Shown piece after piece: positions 8,853 through 15,892 of a stretch of DNA of 64,000 nt. The stretch's first letter is position 1, and the number at the start of each line of letters is the position of its first letter. The position numbers were made by a program, and so were the translations under genes. Source of the stretch: Apilactobacillus waqarii (GTDB taxonomy: Bacteria; Bacillota; Bacilli; Lactobacillales; Lactobacillaceae); NCBI RefSeq assembly GCF_019061205.1, contig NZ_JAHQYH010000003.1, forward strand, positions 1 to 64,000, in the 5' to 3' direction. The notes beneath the pieces were generated by a model that saw only the letters and a program-made list of their open reading frames with translations, was not told where the DNA came from and searched no databases.

Positions 8853-9776
8853 ATGAAAAACATTTCATACGATAATTCAAAAAACGTCATTAATAAACCA
8901 TTAGATTTTTTGTTACGTGCCATTATGTCATTAATAGGGGTTACCTTAATTGCTTTAGGTGCCGCCTTTATGCGCTCAGGACATGTCGGAATTGATCCTT
9001 TTACTGCTATGAATGCAGGGATGGCAAATAAGTTAGGAACTTCATTGGGTTCATTTCAACTATTCGCTAACTTAGTATTATTCATTATCGTTTTAATTTT
9101 CGATCGTAAACAAATTGGATTAGGTACCATTTTTAACATGGTGCTTGTGGGTTATGAAATTGAATATTTCAGTACTTTTTACTCAATGATTTTCCCAGGT
9201 AAGATTAGCATTCCAATGATGGTTTTCGATGCGATTGTTGGAATTTTGGTGTTTACACTAGGTACTTCTATTTACATGGCTACCAAATTAGGGGTATCCC
9301 CTTATGATGCATTAGCACCAATTATTTCAAATAAAACACACATTGAATACAGAAAGGTCAGAAGTGCTCAAGACATTATCTTTATGATTGTTGCAATTGT
9401 GGTATCTGGACCATTTGGAATTATGACCATCTTCACTGCATTCTTTGCTGGTTCATTGATTAGTTTCTGGAATAATACTGTTAGTCGCGAACTAATGACT
9501 CATATTGATCACTTCAGTCAAAGACCAAGTCTACACGATGCAGCTGGCGGATTGGTTAGTTTAGGAAAACGTGGTTACGATATCGTAAGCAGTGCATACC
9601 AAGATACCTACATTATGCAAAAGCAAATGTCTGGATACACTAACACCGAGATTGAAGAATTAATTAAGAAAACTAACGATAATATGAGAAAAAATCAACA
9701 AGTCCAATTAATTCTTAATAAGCGTTTGGAATCATTAAACGCTGAATTAAAGGAAAGAAAAGATAAAGATAAATAA
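8853..9776 (+). CDS. YczE-like integral membrane protein with C-terminal tail
   Basis: 307 residues. The first 210 or so contain five or six hydrophobic helices with the family-like pattern GAAFMRSGHVGIDPFTAMN and a related second half (GTSIYMATKLGVSPYDALA), suggesting an internal repeat. The last 80 residues are soluble, charged and helical and look like a coiled coil (LIKKTNDNMRKNQ onward), an unusual addition for this family. AAGAAGG precedes the ATG. A second YczE-like gene lies at 17648-18343. The family has no secure function; some members sit beside regulators and are guessed to be transporters. Confidence 0.7.
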   Translation: MKNISYDNSKNVINKPLDFLLRAIMSLIGVTLIALGAAFMRSGHVGIDPFTAMNAGMANKLGTSLGSFQLFANLVLFIIVLIFDRKQIGLGTIFNMVLVGYEIEYFSTFYSMIFPGKISIPMMVFDAIVGILVFTLGTSIYMATKLGVSPYDALAPIISNKTHIEYRKVRSAQDIIFMIVAIVVSGPFGIMTIFTAFFAGSLISFWNNTVSRELMTHIDHFSQRPSLHDAAGGLVSLGKRGYDIVSSAYQDTYIMQKQMSGYTNTEIEELIKKTNDNMRKNQQVQLILNKRLESLNAELKERKDKDK

Positions 9777-9781
9777 AAAAC

Positions 9782-9810
9782 TTGCATTCTTCATATATTT
9801 TCGGTAAGAT
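9782..9810 (+). promoter_or_regulatory. Promoter of the APC permease leader
   Basis: TTGCAT at 9782-9787 and TAAGAT at 9805-9810 with a 17-base spacer. Transcription would begin near 9817 and run through the leader peptide and both terminators. Confidence 0.5.
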
Positions 9811-9851
9811 TATTACAAATAAATGAACGAATAAAAATTGGAGGTTCAATC

Positions 9852-9917
9852 ATGGCTGCTTGTTGTATTCTGACAATAAAACAAGATAATAATAATTTCT
9901 TCTTTAATCTGAACTAG
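9852..9917 (+). CDS. Short leader peptide upstream of the APC permease
   Basis: A 21-codon ORF with a strong ribosome site (TTGGAGG about 6 bases before the ATG). The peptide begins MAACCILTIK and ends in a run of Asn and three Phe codons. It has consecutive Cys codons (TGT TGT) and two CTG Leu codons, a codon used little by its neighbours. Two terminators follow (9968-10016 and 10018-10049) before the permease gene. This arrangement is that of a translated attenuator leader. Which amino acid is sensed is not settled: Cys is the most telling doublet, with Phe and Asn runs as alternatives. Confidence 0.55.
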   Translation: MAACCILTIKQDNNNFFFNLN

Positions 9918-9967
9918 TTGTTTAGTATAGTACGTAGAAGAGATTATTTCGCTATGAAAACTTCGGA

Positions 9968-10016
9968 AGCACTAGAAAAATGACTGGTAAGCAGTTATTC
10001 TTTCTAGTGCTTTTTT
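9968..10016 (+). terminator. First leader terminator/attenuator
   Basis: AGCACTAGAA (9968-9977) pairs with TTCTAGTGCT (10002-10011), with further imperfect pairing inside, followed by six Ts. It lies 50 bases after the leader peptide stop. Confidence 0.7.
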
Positions 10017-10017
10017 A

Positions 10018-10049
10018 CCGCACTAGTTAGGAGAACTAGTGCGGTTTTT
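10018..10049 (+). terminator. Second leader terminator/attenuator
   Basis: CCGCACTAGTT / AACTAGTGCGG around a 5-base loop, then TTTTT. It shares the GCACTAG core with the first hairpin, and the leader stop region also contains AACTAGTT, so alternative pairings among the three are possible. Confidence 0.75.
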
Positions 10050-10077
10050 ATTTATTCATGTAAAAAGGGGGATTTTT

Positions 10078-11469
10078 ATGAATATTCTGTCTAAGGTGAA
10101 TCGTAAGACATCATTGGCTAAGTTTATCGATAGGGATCAAAATTTACAAAGGACTATCGGCACTAAAGATTTAATCATGATGGGAATCGGTGCGGTTATT
10201 GGTGCAGGGATTTTCGTAATACCAGGAACGGTTGCAGCTACCACAGCTGGACCAGGAATCATCCTATCATTCGTAATTGCGACAGTTGTATGTTCACTTT
10301 GTGCAATGTGTTATGCTGAATTTTCATCAGCATTACCGGTTGCAGGGAGTGCATACACATTCGGTAACGTTATCTTCGGAGAAATTACTGGATGGATTAT
10401 CGGATGGGGATTAATTCTTGAATACATGCTTTCAGTAGCAACCGTTGCATCAAGTTGGTCAGCATACTTGCAATCATTACTGGCTAATTTCGGAATCCAC
10501 ATGCCAAAGGCCTTATCAGCTAACTATGATCCGAATCACGGCACATATGTTAACCTGATTGCGATTCTAGTAGTGTTATTGATTTCATGGATTTTAACTA
10601 GGGGTGTTAAATCATCCACACGTTTAAACGACATAATGGTTTTAGTAAAAATTGCGATCATTATTGTCTTTGTAGTTGCCGGGGCATTCTTTGTTAAGCC
10701 TACTAACTGGAACCCATTTATGCCATTCGGTGTTAGTGGGGTCTTCACAGGGGCTTCGTTAGTATTCTTTGCGTACCTAGGTTTTGATGTTATTGCAGCC
10801 TCTGCAGGTGAAGTAAAGAACCCTAAAAAAACGATGCCAATCGGAATTATTGGGACATTAATCATTTGTACAATCTTGTACATATTAGTTTCAATTGTTC
10901 TTACAGGAATTGTACCTTATACAAAATTAAACGTTTCTGATCCAGTAACATTTGCACTACAAATGATTCACTTGGACAAACTTGGAATTTTAATTTCATT
11001 GGGTGCGCTAGCAGGTATGTTTACAATGATGGTAAACATGGTATTTAGTAGTTCACGTCTAATTTATTCCATCGGTCGTGATGGACTTTTACCCAAAAAT
11101 TTGAGTAAAATAGACACTAAGAAGAACGTTCCAATTCACAGTGTTATCTTCGTAACAATTGTAATCGCCCTAATGGGTGGTATCTTCTCACTAGATAAGC
11201 TAGCCAGCTTAGTTAATATTGGGACATTAATTGCCTTTACATTCATGTCAATTGGGATTTTATTCCTAAGAAGACGTAAAGACATTAAAAATGATGGATT
11301 CAAGGTTCCATTATATCCAGTCTTACCAATTGTATCTGCGGTAGCATGTATTTACTTGTTAACACAACTACCACTTGATACATGGATTTTAGCAATCATC
11401 TGGTTTGCTGGAGGATTATGTATTTACTTCGGTTATGGAATTAAACATAGCCGTTCAAACAAATCATAA
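10078..11469 (+). CDS. APC-family amino acid permease
   Basis: 463-residue, 12-helix amino acid/cation symporter or exchanger. The start at ATG 10078 has AAAGGGGGA upstream; an ATG at 10039 lies inside the second terminator hairpin and is unlikely. Helix 1 has the family signature GIGAVIGAGIFVIPG, and helix 6 has FFAYLGFDVIAASAGEVKNP. The end is a short basic cytosolic tail. It most resembles the YfnA-type cationic or branched-chain group, but specificity cannot be assigned. It is preceded by a leader peptide with tandem terminators, so expression is probably adjusted by attenuation. Confidence 0.88.
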   Translation: MNILSKVNRKTSLAKFIDRDQNLQRTIGTKDLIMMGIGAVIGAGIFVIPGTVAATTAGPGIILSFVIATVVCSLCAMCYAEFSSALPVAGSAYTFGNVIFGEITGWIIGWGLILEYMLSVATVASSWSAYLQSLLANFGIHMPKALSANYDPNHGTYVNLIAILVVLLISWILTRGVKSSTRLNDIMVLVKIAIIIVFVVAGAFFVKPTNWNPFMPFGVSGVFTGASLVFFAYLGFDVIAASAGEVKNPKKTMPIGIIGTLIICTILYILVSIVLTGIVPYTKLNVSDPVTFALQMIHLDKLGILISLGALAGMFTMMVNMVFSSSRLIYSIGRDGLLPKNLSKIDTKKNVPIHSVIFVTIVIALMGGIFSLDKLASLVNIGTLIAFTFMSIGILFLRRRKDIKNDGFKVPLYPVLPIVSAVACIYLLTQLPLDTWILAIIWFAGGLCIYFGYGIKHSRSNKS

Positions 11470-11509
11470 TAACAATTTTGCTATTATGAACAAACGGGGA
11501 GTTTTAAAA

Positions 11510-12448
11510 ATGGAAAAACAACATACAACGACTGAAAACGTCATGAAAGGTATTTTCTGGTCTGCGATGGCTTCAACCCTATGGGGTTTCTCAGGAGTTA
11601 TCATGCAATTCGTTGCTAAAAACGAAGCAGTTCCTACTCAATGGTTCATTTCAGTTCGTACATTATTTGCAGGTATTTTATTGTTAGCTATTGGTTCAAT
11701 TCACGTTGGTAAACATATTTTTGATGTTTGGAAGTCAAAAGAATCAATCATTAGATTATTCATCTATGCAATTTTTGGTTTAGCAGTTAACATGTCAACT
11801 TTCTATGTAAGTATTCAAGAAGGTAACGCTGCTACTGCCACAATCCTACAATACTTAGCACCAATCTTTATTGTTCTATATGGTTTAATCTTTATGAAGA
11901 AGAAACCTCTAAAGGCTGATGTTATTTCATTCTTACTAGCTTTAGTAGGGGTGTTCTTGATCATCACTAACGGACACATCGGTGAACTATCAGTTCCATT
12001 GACTGCCGTTATCTTTGGTTTACTATCAGCTGTTTCAGCTGCTGTATACTACTCAGTTCCAAAGCCATTATCAAAGGAAAACTCACCATTCGTTGTTCTA
12101 GGTTGGGGTACTTTGATTGCTGGTATTGGTTTTAACGCATACCACCCATTCTGGACTGATGCTCCTAAAATCACACCAGGTATCGTATTAGGTATCGGTG
12201 GAGTTATCTTAGTTGGTACTATCTTCGCATTCTCAGCTGTTCTATACAGTTTGAAGTTTGCTCCATCAGAAGTTTCAAGTATCGTTGATGCCGTAGAACC
12301 AGTGGTTACTATCATCTTAAGTATGATTGTATTCCACTTGATTCCAACACCAATCGAAGCACTTGGTGCAATCATCATCATCGTATCTATCTACTTCCTA
12401 CAAAGATCTCACCAAAAGAGAGACAAGGAAGATTCAGATATTAGATAG
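11510..12448 (+). CDS. EamA/DMT-family transporter, paralog 2
   Basis: 312 residues with ten predicted helices and two EamA repeats. I use ATG 11510 (MEKQHTTTENVMKG), which has CGGGGAG upstream; the open frame extends earlier but inside the permease gene. Helix 1 contains ASTLWGFSGVIMQFV and the second repeat has FAFSAVLYSLKFAPSEVSSIVDAVEP. It lies 40 bases after the permease gene with no terminator seen between them, so the two may be co-transcribed. It is close in sequence to the next gene and less so to the copy at 4386. Confidence 0.85.
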   Translation: MEKQHTTTENVMKGIFWSAMASTLWGFSGVIMQFVAKNEAVPTQWFISVRTLFAGILLLAIGSIHVGKHIFDVWKSKESIIRLFIYAIFGLAVNMSTFYVSIQEGNAATATILQYLAPIFIVLYGLIFMKKKPLKADVISFLLALVGVFLIITNGHIGELSVPLTAVIFGLLSAVSAAVYYSVPKPLSKENSPFVVLGWGTLIAGIGFNAYHPFWTDAPKITPGIVLGIGGVILVGTIFAFSAVLYSLKFAPSEVSSIVDAVEPVVTIILSMIVFHLIPTPIEALGAIIIIVSIYFLQRSHQKRDKEDSDIR

Positions 12449-12465
12449 CTTGTATAAAAAAGCTA

Positions 12466-12514
12466 TCGAAAAGACCGTTTTTACGTATTATTTCGTGGAA
12501 ATGGTCTTTTTCTA
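12466..12514 (+). terminator. Probable terminator after EamA paralog 2
   Basis: AAAAGACC pairs with GGTCTTTT across an interrupted stem that includes TTTTTACG/CGTGGAAA, followed by T-rich DNA. Confidence 0.6.
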
Positions 12515-12523
12515 TTTTCAAGC

Positions 12524-12568
12524 TTTCTTACTTGTGATATCTTTTTAATATAAGTTTCAAGTAAGAAA
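12524..12568 (+). repeat. 11-bp perfect inverted repeat before EamA paralog 3
   Basis: TTTCTTACTTG (12524-12534) and CAAGTAAGAAA (12558-12568) with a 23-base AT-rich spacer, 44 bases before the next ATG. There is no T-run after it, so it is more likely an operator or leader hairpin than a terminator. Confidence 0.6.
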
Positions 12569-12611
12569 ACTTTACATCTGCTGGAATTATAGCTTTATAT
12601 GGGGTGAAAAT

Positions 12612-13553
12612 ATGGAAAACGAAACAGGCCTTTTAGAGACTAATGTCATGAAAGGTATCTTCTGGGCTTTCTTAGCTTCAGCACTTTGGGGTGTTTCAGG
12701 TACAATTTTACAATTCGTATCTCAAACAGAACATTTGGAAGCTAACTGGTTCTTATCAACTAGAACTATGATCTCTGGAATTGTGTTATTGATTATTTCT
12801 GCAATTATTTATAAAGGACACATTTTCAATGTCTTTAAGTCATGGAAATCATTCATTTGCATCGTGGCTTACGGAGTCTTTGGTCTAGGCGCCAACCTAT
12901 ACACTTTCTACATGAGTGTACAAACTGGTAACGCCAATGCATCAACTATCTTGCAATACTTAGCACCATTATTTATTCTATTGGGATCAATCATATTCCA
13001 ACACAGAAAACCATTACCAATTGATATCATGGTTTTCGTAATTGCTTTGGCAGGAGTTGTATTATCTCTAACTAAGGGTGATTTCTCATCACTTTCAATT
13101 ACTCCTGCATCATTAATCTGGGGAATTTTATCTGGTGTAACGGCAGCGCTATACGTTGTGCTTCCACGTCCAATCGTTGGACAAAGTTCACCAATGGTAA
13201 TTCTAGGTTGGGGTACTCTAATCGCCGGAATTATCTTTAACTTAAAACAACCAATCTGGGTGCACATGCCACATTTAACTACTGGTATCGTATTCGGAGT
13301 TGGTGGAATTATTCTATTCGGAACAATTCTTCCATTCATGCTATTGCTACATGCTTTGAATTTTGCACCATCAGAAGTTGTTAGTCTAGTTGACGCAACA
13401 CAACCTGTGGTTACTTTTATTTTAAGCATTATCTTCTTCCAAATTTCAATTAGCTTTATTGAAATTGTCGGTGCGGTTCTAGTTATTTTAGCAATATTCA
13501 TTTTACAAAAGTCACATCGTAAATTAACGATTGATAAACATAGCGAAGCCTAA
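12612..13553 (+). CDS. EamA/DMT-family transporter, paralog 3
   Basis: 313-residue ten-helix exporter-like protein. It is closely related to its upstream neighbour (shared NVMKGIFW, SALWGVSG, NASTILQYLAP and HALNFAPSEVVSLVDATQP), so the pair most likely arose by tandem duplication. GGGGTG precedes the ATG. It is separated from paralog 2 by a terminator and an 11-bp inverted repeat, which suggests independent control. It ends at a terminator shared with the convergent decarboxylase gene. Substrate unknown. Confidence 0.85.
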   Translation: MENETGLLETNVMKGIFWAFLASALWGVSGTILQFVSQTEHLEANWFLSTRTMISGIVLLIISAIIYKGHIFNVFKSWKSFICIVAYGVFGLGANLYTFYMSVQTGNANASTILQYLAPLFILLGSIIFQHRKPLPIDIMVFVIALAGVVLSLTKGDFSSLSITPASLIWGILSGVTAALYVVLPRPIVGQSSPMVILGWGTLIAGIIFNLKQPIWVHMPHLTTGIVFGVGGIILFGTILPFMLLLHALNFAPSEVVSLVDATQPVVTFILSIIFFQISISFIEIVGAVLVILAIFILQKSHRKLTIDKHSEA

Positions 13554-13562
13554 AAAATAAAT

Positions 13563-13596
13563 AAAAAAAGGTCACTAATTAAAGTGACCTTTTTTG
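13563..13596. terminator. Bidirectional terminator between the EamA gene and the decarboxylase gene
   Basis: AAAAAAAGGTCAC / GTGACCTTTTTT hairpin with As on the left and Ts on the right, serving the two convergent genes. Confidence 0.9.
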
Positions 13597-13603
13597 TTTG
13601 GCT

Positions 13604-15265
13604 TTATTTATTTTGGTTAGCAAATGCTGTAGCAGTCTTTGCAAGTTGGGTAGGAACGTCCTTAACTGCCATATTAACTTGAATTAATACGAACTTATCT
13701 GTTTCTTCTTTAGCTGTAGCCATTGCATCAAGCAATTCTTTTTCTGTTGATACTTCAATGAAATCATATTCATCTTCTTTAGCACCAAAAGCTTGAGGCA
13801 TTAAACCATAGTTCAATTTAGGGACATCGTTATAAGGTTCGGTCATACCGTGGATAACTCTTTCAACTGTGTATCCGCTATTTTCAATAACGAACATTAT
13901 AGGATTCAATTTTTCGCGGAAAGCTAAACCTAGTTCTTGAATTGTTAATTGCAATGAACCTTCACCAGTAGATAGAACAACTCTACGATTCTTGTTAGCA
14001 ATTTGACTACCTAATGAAGCAGGGAATGCATATCCAATAGATCCCCATAGAGGTTGTCCGAAGAATTTTGCTCCCTTAGGCATTCTTTTATCTGCTAAAC
14101 CAAAGAATGAGGTTCCTTGTTCAGCAACGATTGTATTGTTTTTTGATGCAAAATTTTGAATTGCATTATCATAAAAACTTTGTGTTAAAGTATTGTTAGA
14201 TGGGGTTAATTCAATTTCTTTATTATTACCGTTAACTGCATTTAATGAAATTTCCAATTTGGTTGTTGATAAAGCATTTATAATGTTCTTGAAATTATAA
14301 TCAGAGTCGACATCTTTGCCGTAAATTCTTGCGTTATCATAGTTAAGAACAATAGTGTTTGATTCGTCGAATTGTTGGGTGAATCCACCAGTAACTGAAT
14401 CAGTTAGTCTGGCTCCAACAAGGATTACTGTATCCGCGTTTTCGACATATTTGTTGATATCTTCATCTGAAATTTGACCGTTGTAAGTTCCTACGAAGTT
14501 ATCGAAACTTTCATCGATATTTCCTTTACCAAGTCCTAAGTCTAAAACTGGTATATTATTATTAGATGCAAAAGACTTAATATCATCAAATACATTAAAA
14601 CGATCTACTTCGTGTCCCATGATGATAACAGGACTTTTACTGTTATTAATCGCTGATACTATTTGTTTTTCTGATTTATCTGAAATGATGGTATCTTTAG
14701 TAAATAGATTTTGAATATCATTTTGTAGGGATTTATTAACTTCCATTTCAACTAGGTTGGTTGGTAGAATGATGTAAGCAGGATTTTTAGTTTCATAAAT
14801 ATACTTAGCTACTTCGTTAATTTGATTGATAGCATTTTCACTGTCTAATCTTGCTGACTTGATACCAAGTGCACGATGAGCTTTTTCAAATCTATCAAAA
14901 TTATGGTCTCCAAAAGTATGGTGGACTAAAGAACCGTTATTTTGAACCTTATTTGTAGGAGCTCCGACAATTTCTAATACAGGAACATGTTCGGCAATGC
15001 TTCCTGATAATCCGTTGATGGCACTCAATTCACCAACTCCAAATGTTGTGATGAATGTAGCAAATCCTTTTTCACGTGCATAACCATCAGCCATGTATGA
15101 GGCATTTAGTTCATTAGCGTTACCTTTCCAACTTAAATCAGGACGGTGTGTGATATGATCTAGTAATTGAAGATTATAGTCTCCAGGTACTCCAAAAATA
15201 TCATCTGATCCCATATACTTAACAACATCAAGTAAATAATCTGATAATTTATAATTATCTGTCAT
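13604..15265 (-). CDS. Thiamine-diphosphate 2-oxoacid decarboxylase (pyruvate/indolepyruvate/branched-chain type)
   Basis: 553-residue cytosolic enzyme of the PDC/IPDC/KdcA family, which decarboxylates a 2-oxo acid to an aldehyde. Visible features are GVPGDYNLQLLD, catalytic Glu about 52 (NELNASYMADGYA), the HH pair in LVHHTFGD, and the ThDP motif, which reads GEGSLQLTIQE with ENSGYTVE. GEG and NS replace the common GDG and NN. AAAGGAAG precedes the ATG. The gene is more AT-rich and Asn-rich than its neighbours, hinting at acquisition. It is divergent from a MarR gene, and its promoter carries two matching operators. The family alone does not decide between pyruvate, branched-chain and aromatic substrates. 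Confidence 0.88.
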   Translation of the reverse strand: MTDNYKLSDYLLDVVKYMGSDDIFGVPGDYNLQLLDHITHRPDLSWKGNANELNASYMADGYAREKGFATFITTFGVGELSAINGLSGSIAEHVPVLEIVGAPTNKVQNNGSLVHHTFGDHNFDRFEKAHRALGIKSARLDSENAINQINEVAKYIYETKNPAYIILPTNLVEMEVNKSLQNDIQNLFTKDTIISDKSEKQIVSAINNSKSPVIIMGHEVDRFNVFDDIKSFASNNNIPVLDLGLGKGNIDESFDNFVGTYNGQISDEDINKYVENADTVILVGARLTDSVTGGFTQQFDESNTIVLNYDNARIYGKDVDSDYNFKNIINALSTTKLEISLNAVNGNNKEIELTPSNNTLTQSFYDNAIQNFASKNNTIVAEQGTSFFGLADKRMPKGAKFFGQPLWGSIGYAFPASLGSQIANKNRRVVLSTGEGSLQLTIQELGLAFREKLNPIMFVIENSGYTVERVIHGMTEPYNDVPKLNYGLMPQAFGAKEDEYDFIEVSTEKELLDAMATAKEETDKFVLIQVNMAVKDVPTQLAKTATAFANQNK

Positions 15266-15286
15266 TTAAAAAACTTCCTTTCTAGA

Positions 15287-15309
15287 TTATGTCAATTTGA
15301 TTGACATAA
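15287..15309. promoter_or_regulatory. Operator 1 of the MarR/decarboxylase intergenic region
   Basis: Perfect palindrome TTATGTCAA-N5-TTGACATAA. It lies just downstream of the predicted decarboxylase start site (minus strand), and its right arm supplies the -35 box (15301-15306) for the marR promoter on the plus strand. Confidence 0.75.
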
Positions 15310-15318
15310 TTGTTATTA

Positions 15319-15346
15319 ATTATAGGATCAAAAAATAAAATGTCAA
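15319..15346 (-). promoter_or_regulatory. Promoter of the decarboxylase gene
   Basis: On the minus strand, TTGACA (15346-15341) and TATAAT (15324-15319) are separated by 16 bases; both boxes are perfect. The -35 box is half of operator 2. Confidence 0.85.
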
Positions 15347-15358
15347 CTAGATTGACAT
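15340..15358. promoter_or_regulatory. Operator 2 of the MarR/decarboxylase intergenic region
   Basis: ATGTCAA-N5-TTGACAT, the same motif and spacer as operator 1, with centres 51 bases apart (about five helical turns). It overlaps the -35 box of the decarboxylase gene. Confidence 0.75.
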
Positions 15359-15375
15359 AAAAAGGGGAAATTTAT

Positions 15376-15789
15376 ATCAACAGTCAAGAAAAACTTTCAA
15401 CCATATTCTTTGCATATCAACAGTTTTCATCGATGATAGATTTGAAAAAATATAATTTAAATAAAACTCAGCACAGAATAATTTACCTAGTTTCAGAATT
15501 GAACATAGCAAGTATCGGAAAAATTCAAAAACTCTTAAATATTTCGAGACAGGCATTTAATGTTAATCTTAGGGAACTAGTAGAAAGACAATTAATAAAT
15601 GAAGTTACTTCTAAGAAGGATAAAAGAATCAAAACACTAGAATTAACCGAAAAAGGAATCGAATTAAATAATAAAGTTAATGCAGAACAGAAGAAAGAAA
15701 TAGAAGCATTATTTGATAGAGTTAATAATGATTGGGAAAAGGCAATGATTGAATTGTCTAAAGAATATATAAATGAGTTAGATAAATAA
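15376..15789 (+). CDS. MarR-family regulator with apparent AUC start
   Basis: Winged-helix regulator. The recognisable part is IGKIQKLLNISRQAFNVNLRELVE (helix-turn-helix) followed by the wing TSKKDKRIKTLELTEKG. The first ATG (15433) has no ribosome site and would remove helix 1 of the dimer domain. The frame continues upstream through 19 sensible codons (INSQEKLSTIFFAYQQF) to ATC at 15376, 8 bases after AAGGGG. No ATG, GTG or TTG occurs in that stretch, and a stop lies at 15358. The 137-residue product then has normal MarR length. It probably represses the divergent decarboxylase gene and itself. Confidence 0.75.
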   Translation: MNSQEKLSTIFFAYQQFSSMIDLKKYNLNKTQHRIIYLVSELNIASIGKIQKLLNISRQAFNVNLRELVERQLINEVTSKKDKRIKTLELTEKGIELNNKVNAEQKKEIEALFDRVNNDWEKAMIELSKEYINELDK

Positions 15790-15810
15790 AGAATTGCTGA
15801 TATTACACTA

Positions 15811-15845
15811 AGAAGCGGCCTAATTTTAAGGTTCGCTTCTTTTTT
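15811..15845 (+). terminator. Rho-independent terminator after marR
   Basis: AGAAGCG / CGCTTCT stem with additional inner pairing, followed by Ts. Confidence 0.8.
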
Positions 15846-15892
15846 ATGTGTTAATATTGAACTTGTAAATTATATTTTAAGGAAGAATATCG

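Noticed and set aside
9954-9983. Second mini-ORF in the permease leader (ATG AAA ACT ... TGA)
   Set aside because: No ribosome site and it runs into the terminator arm; probably chance.
12908-13501. 197-codon ORF on the minus strand inside EamA paralog 3
   Set aside because: Shadow of the real plus-strand gene: it lies wholly inside it and its composition follows the antisense of hydrophobic codons.
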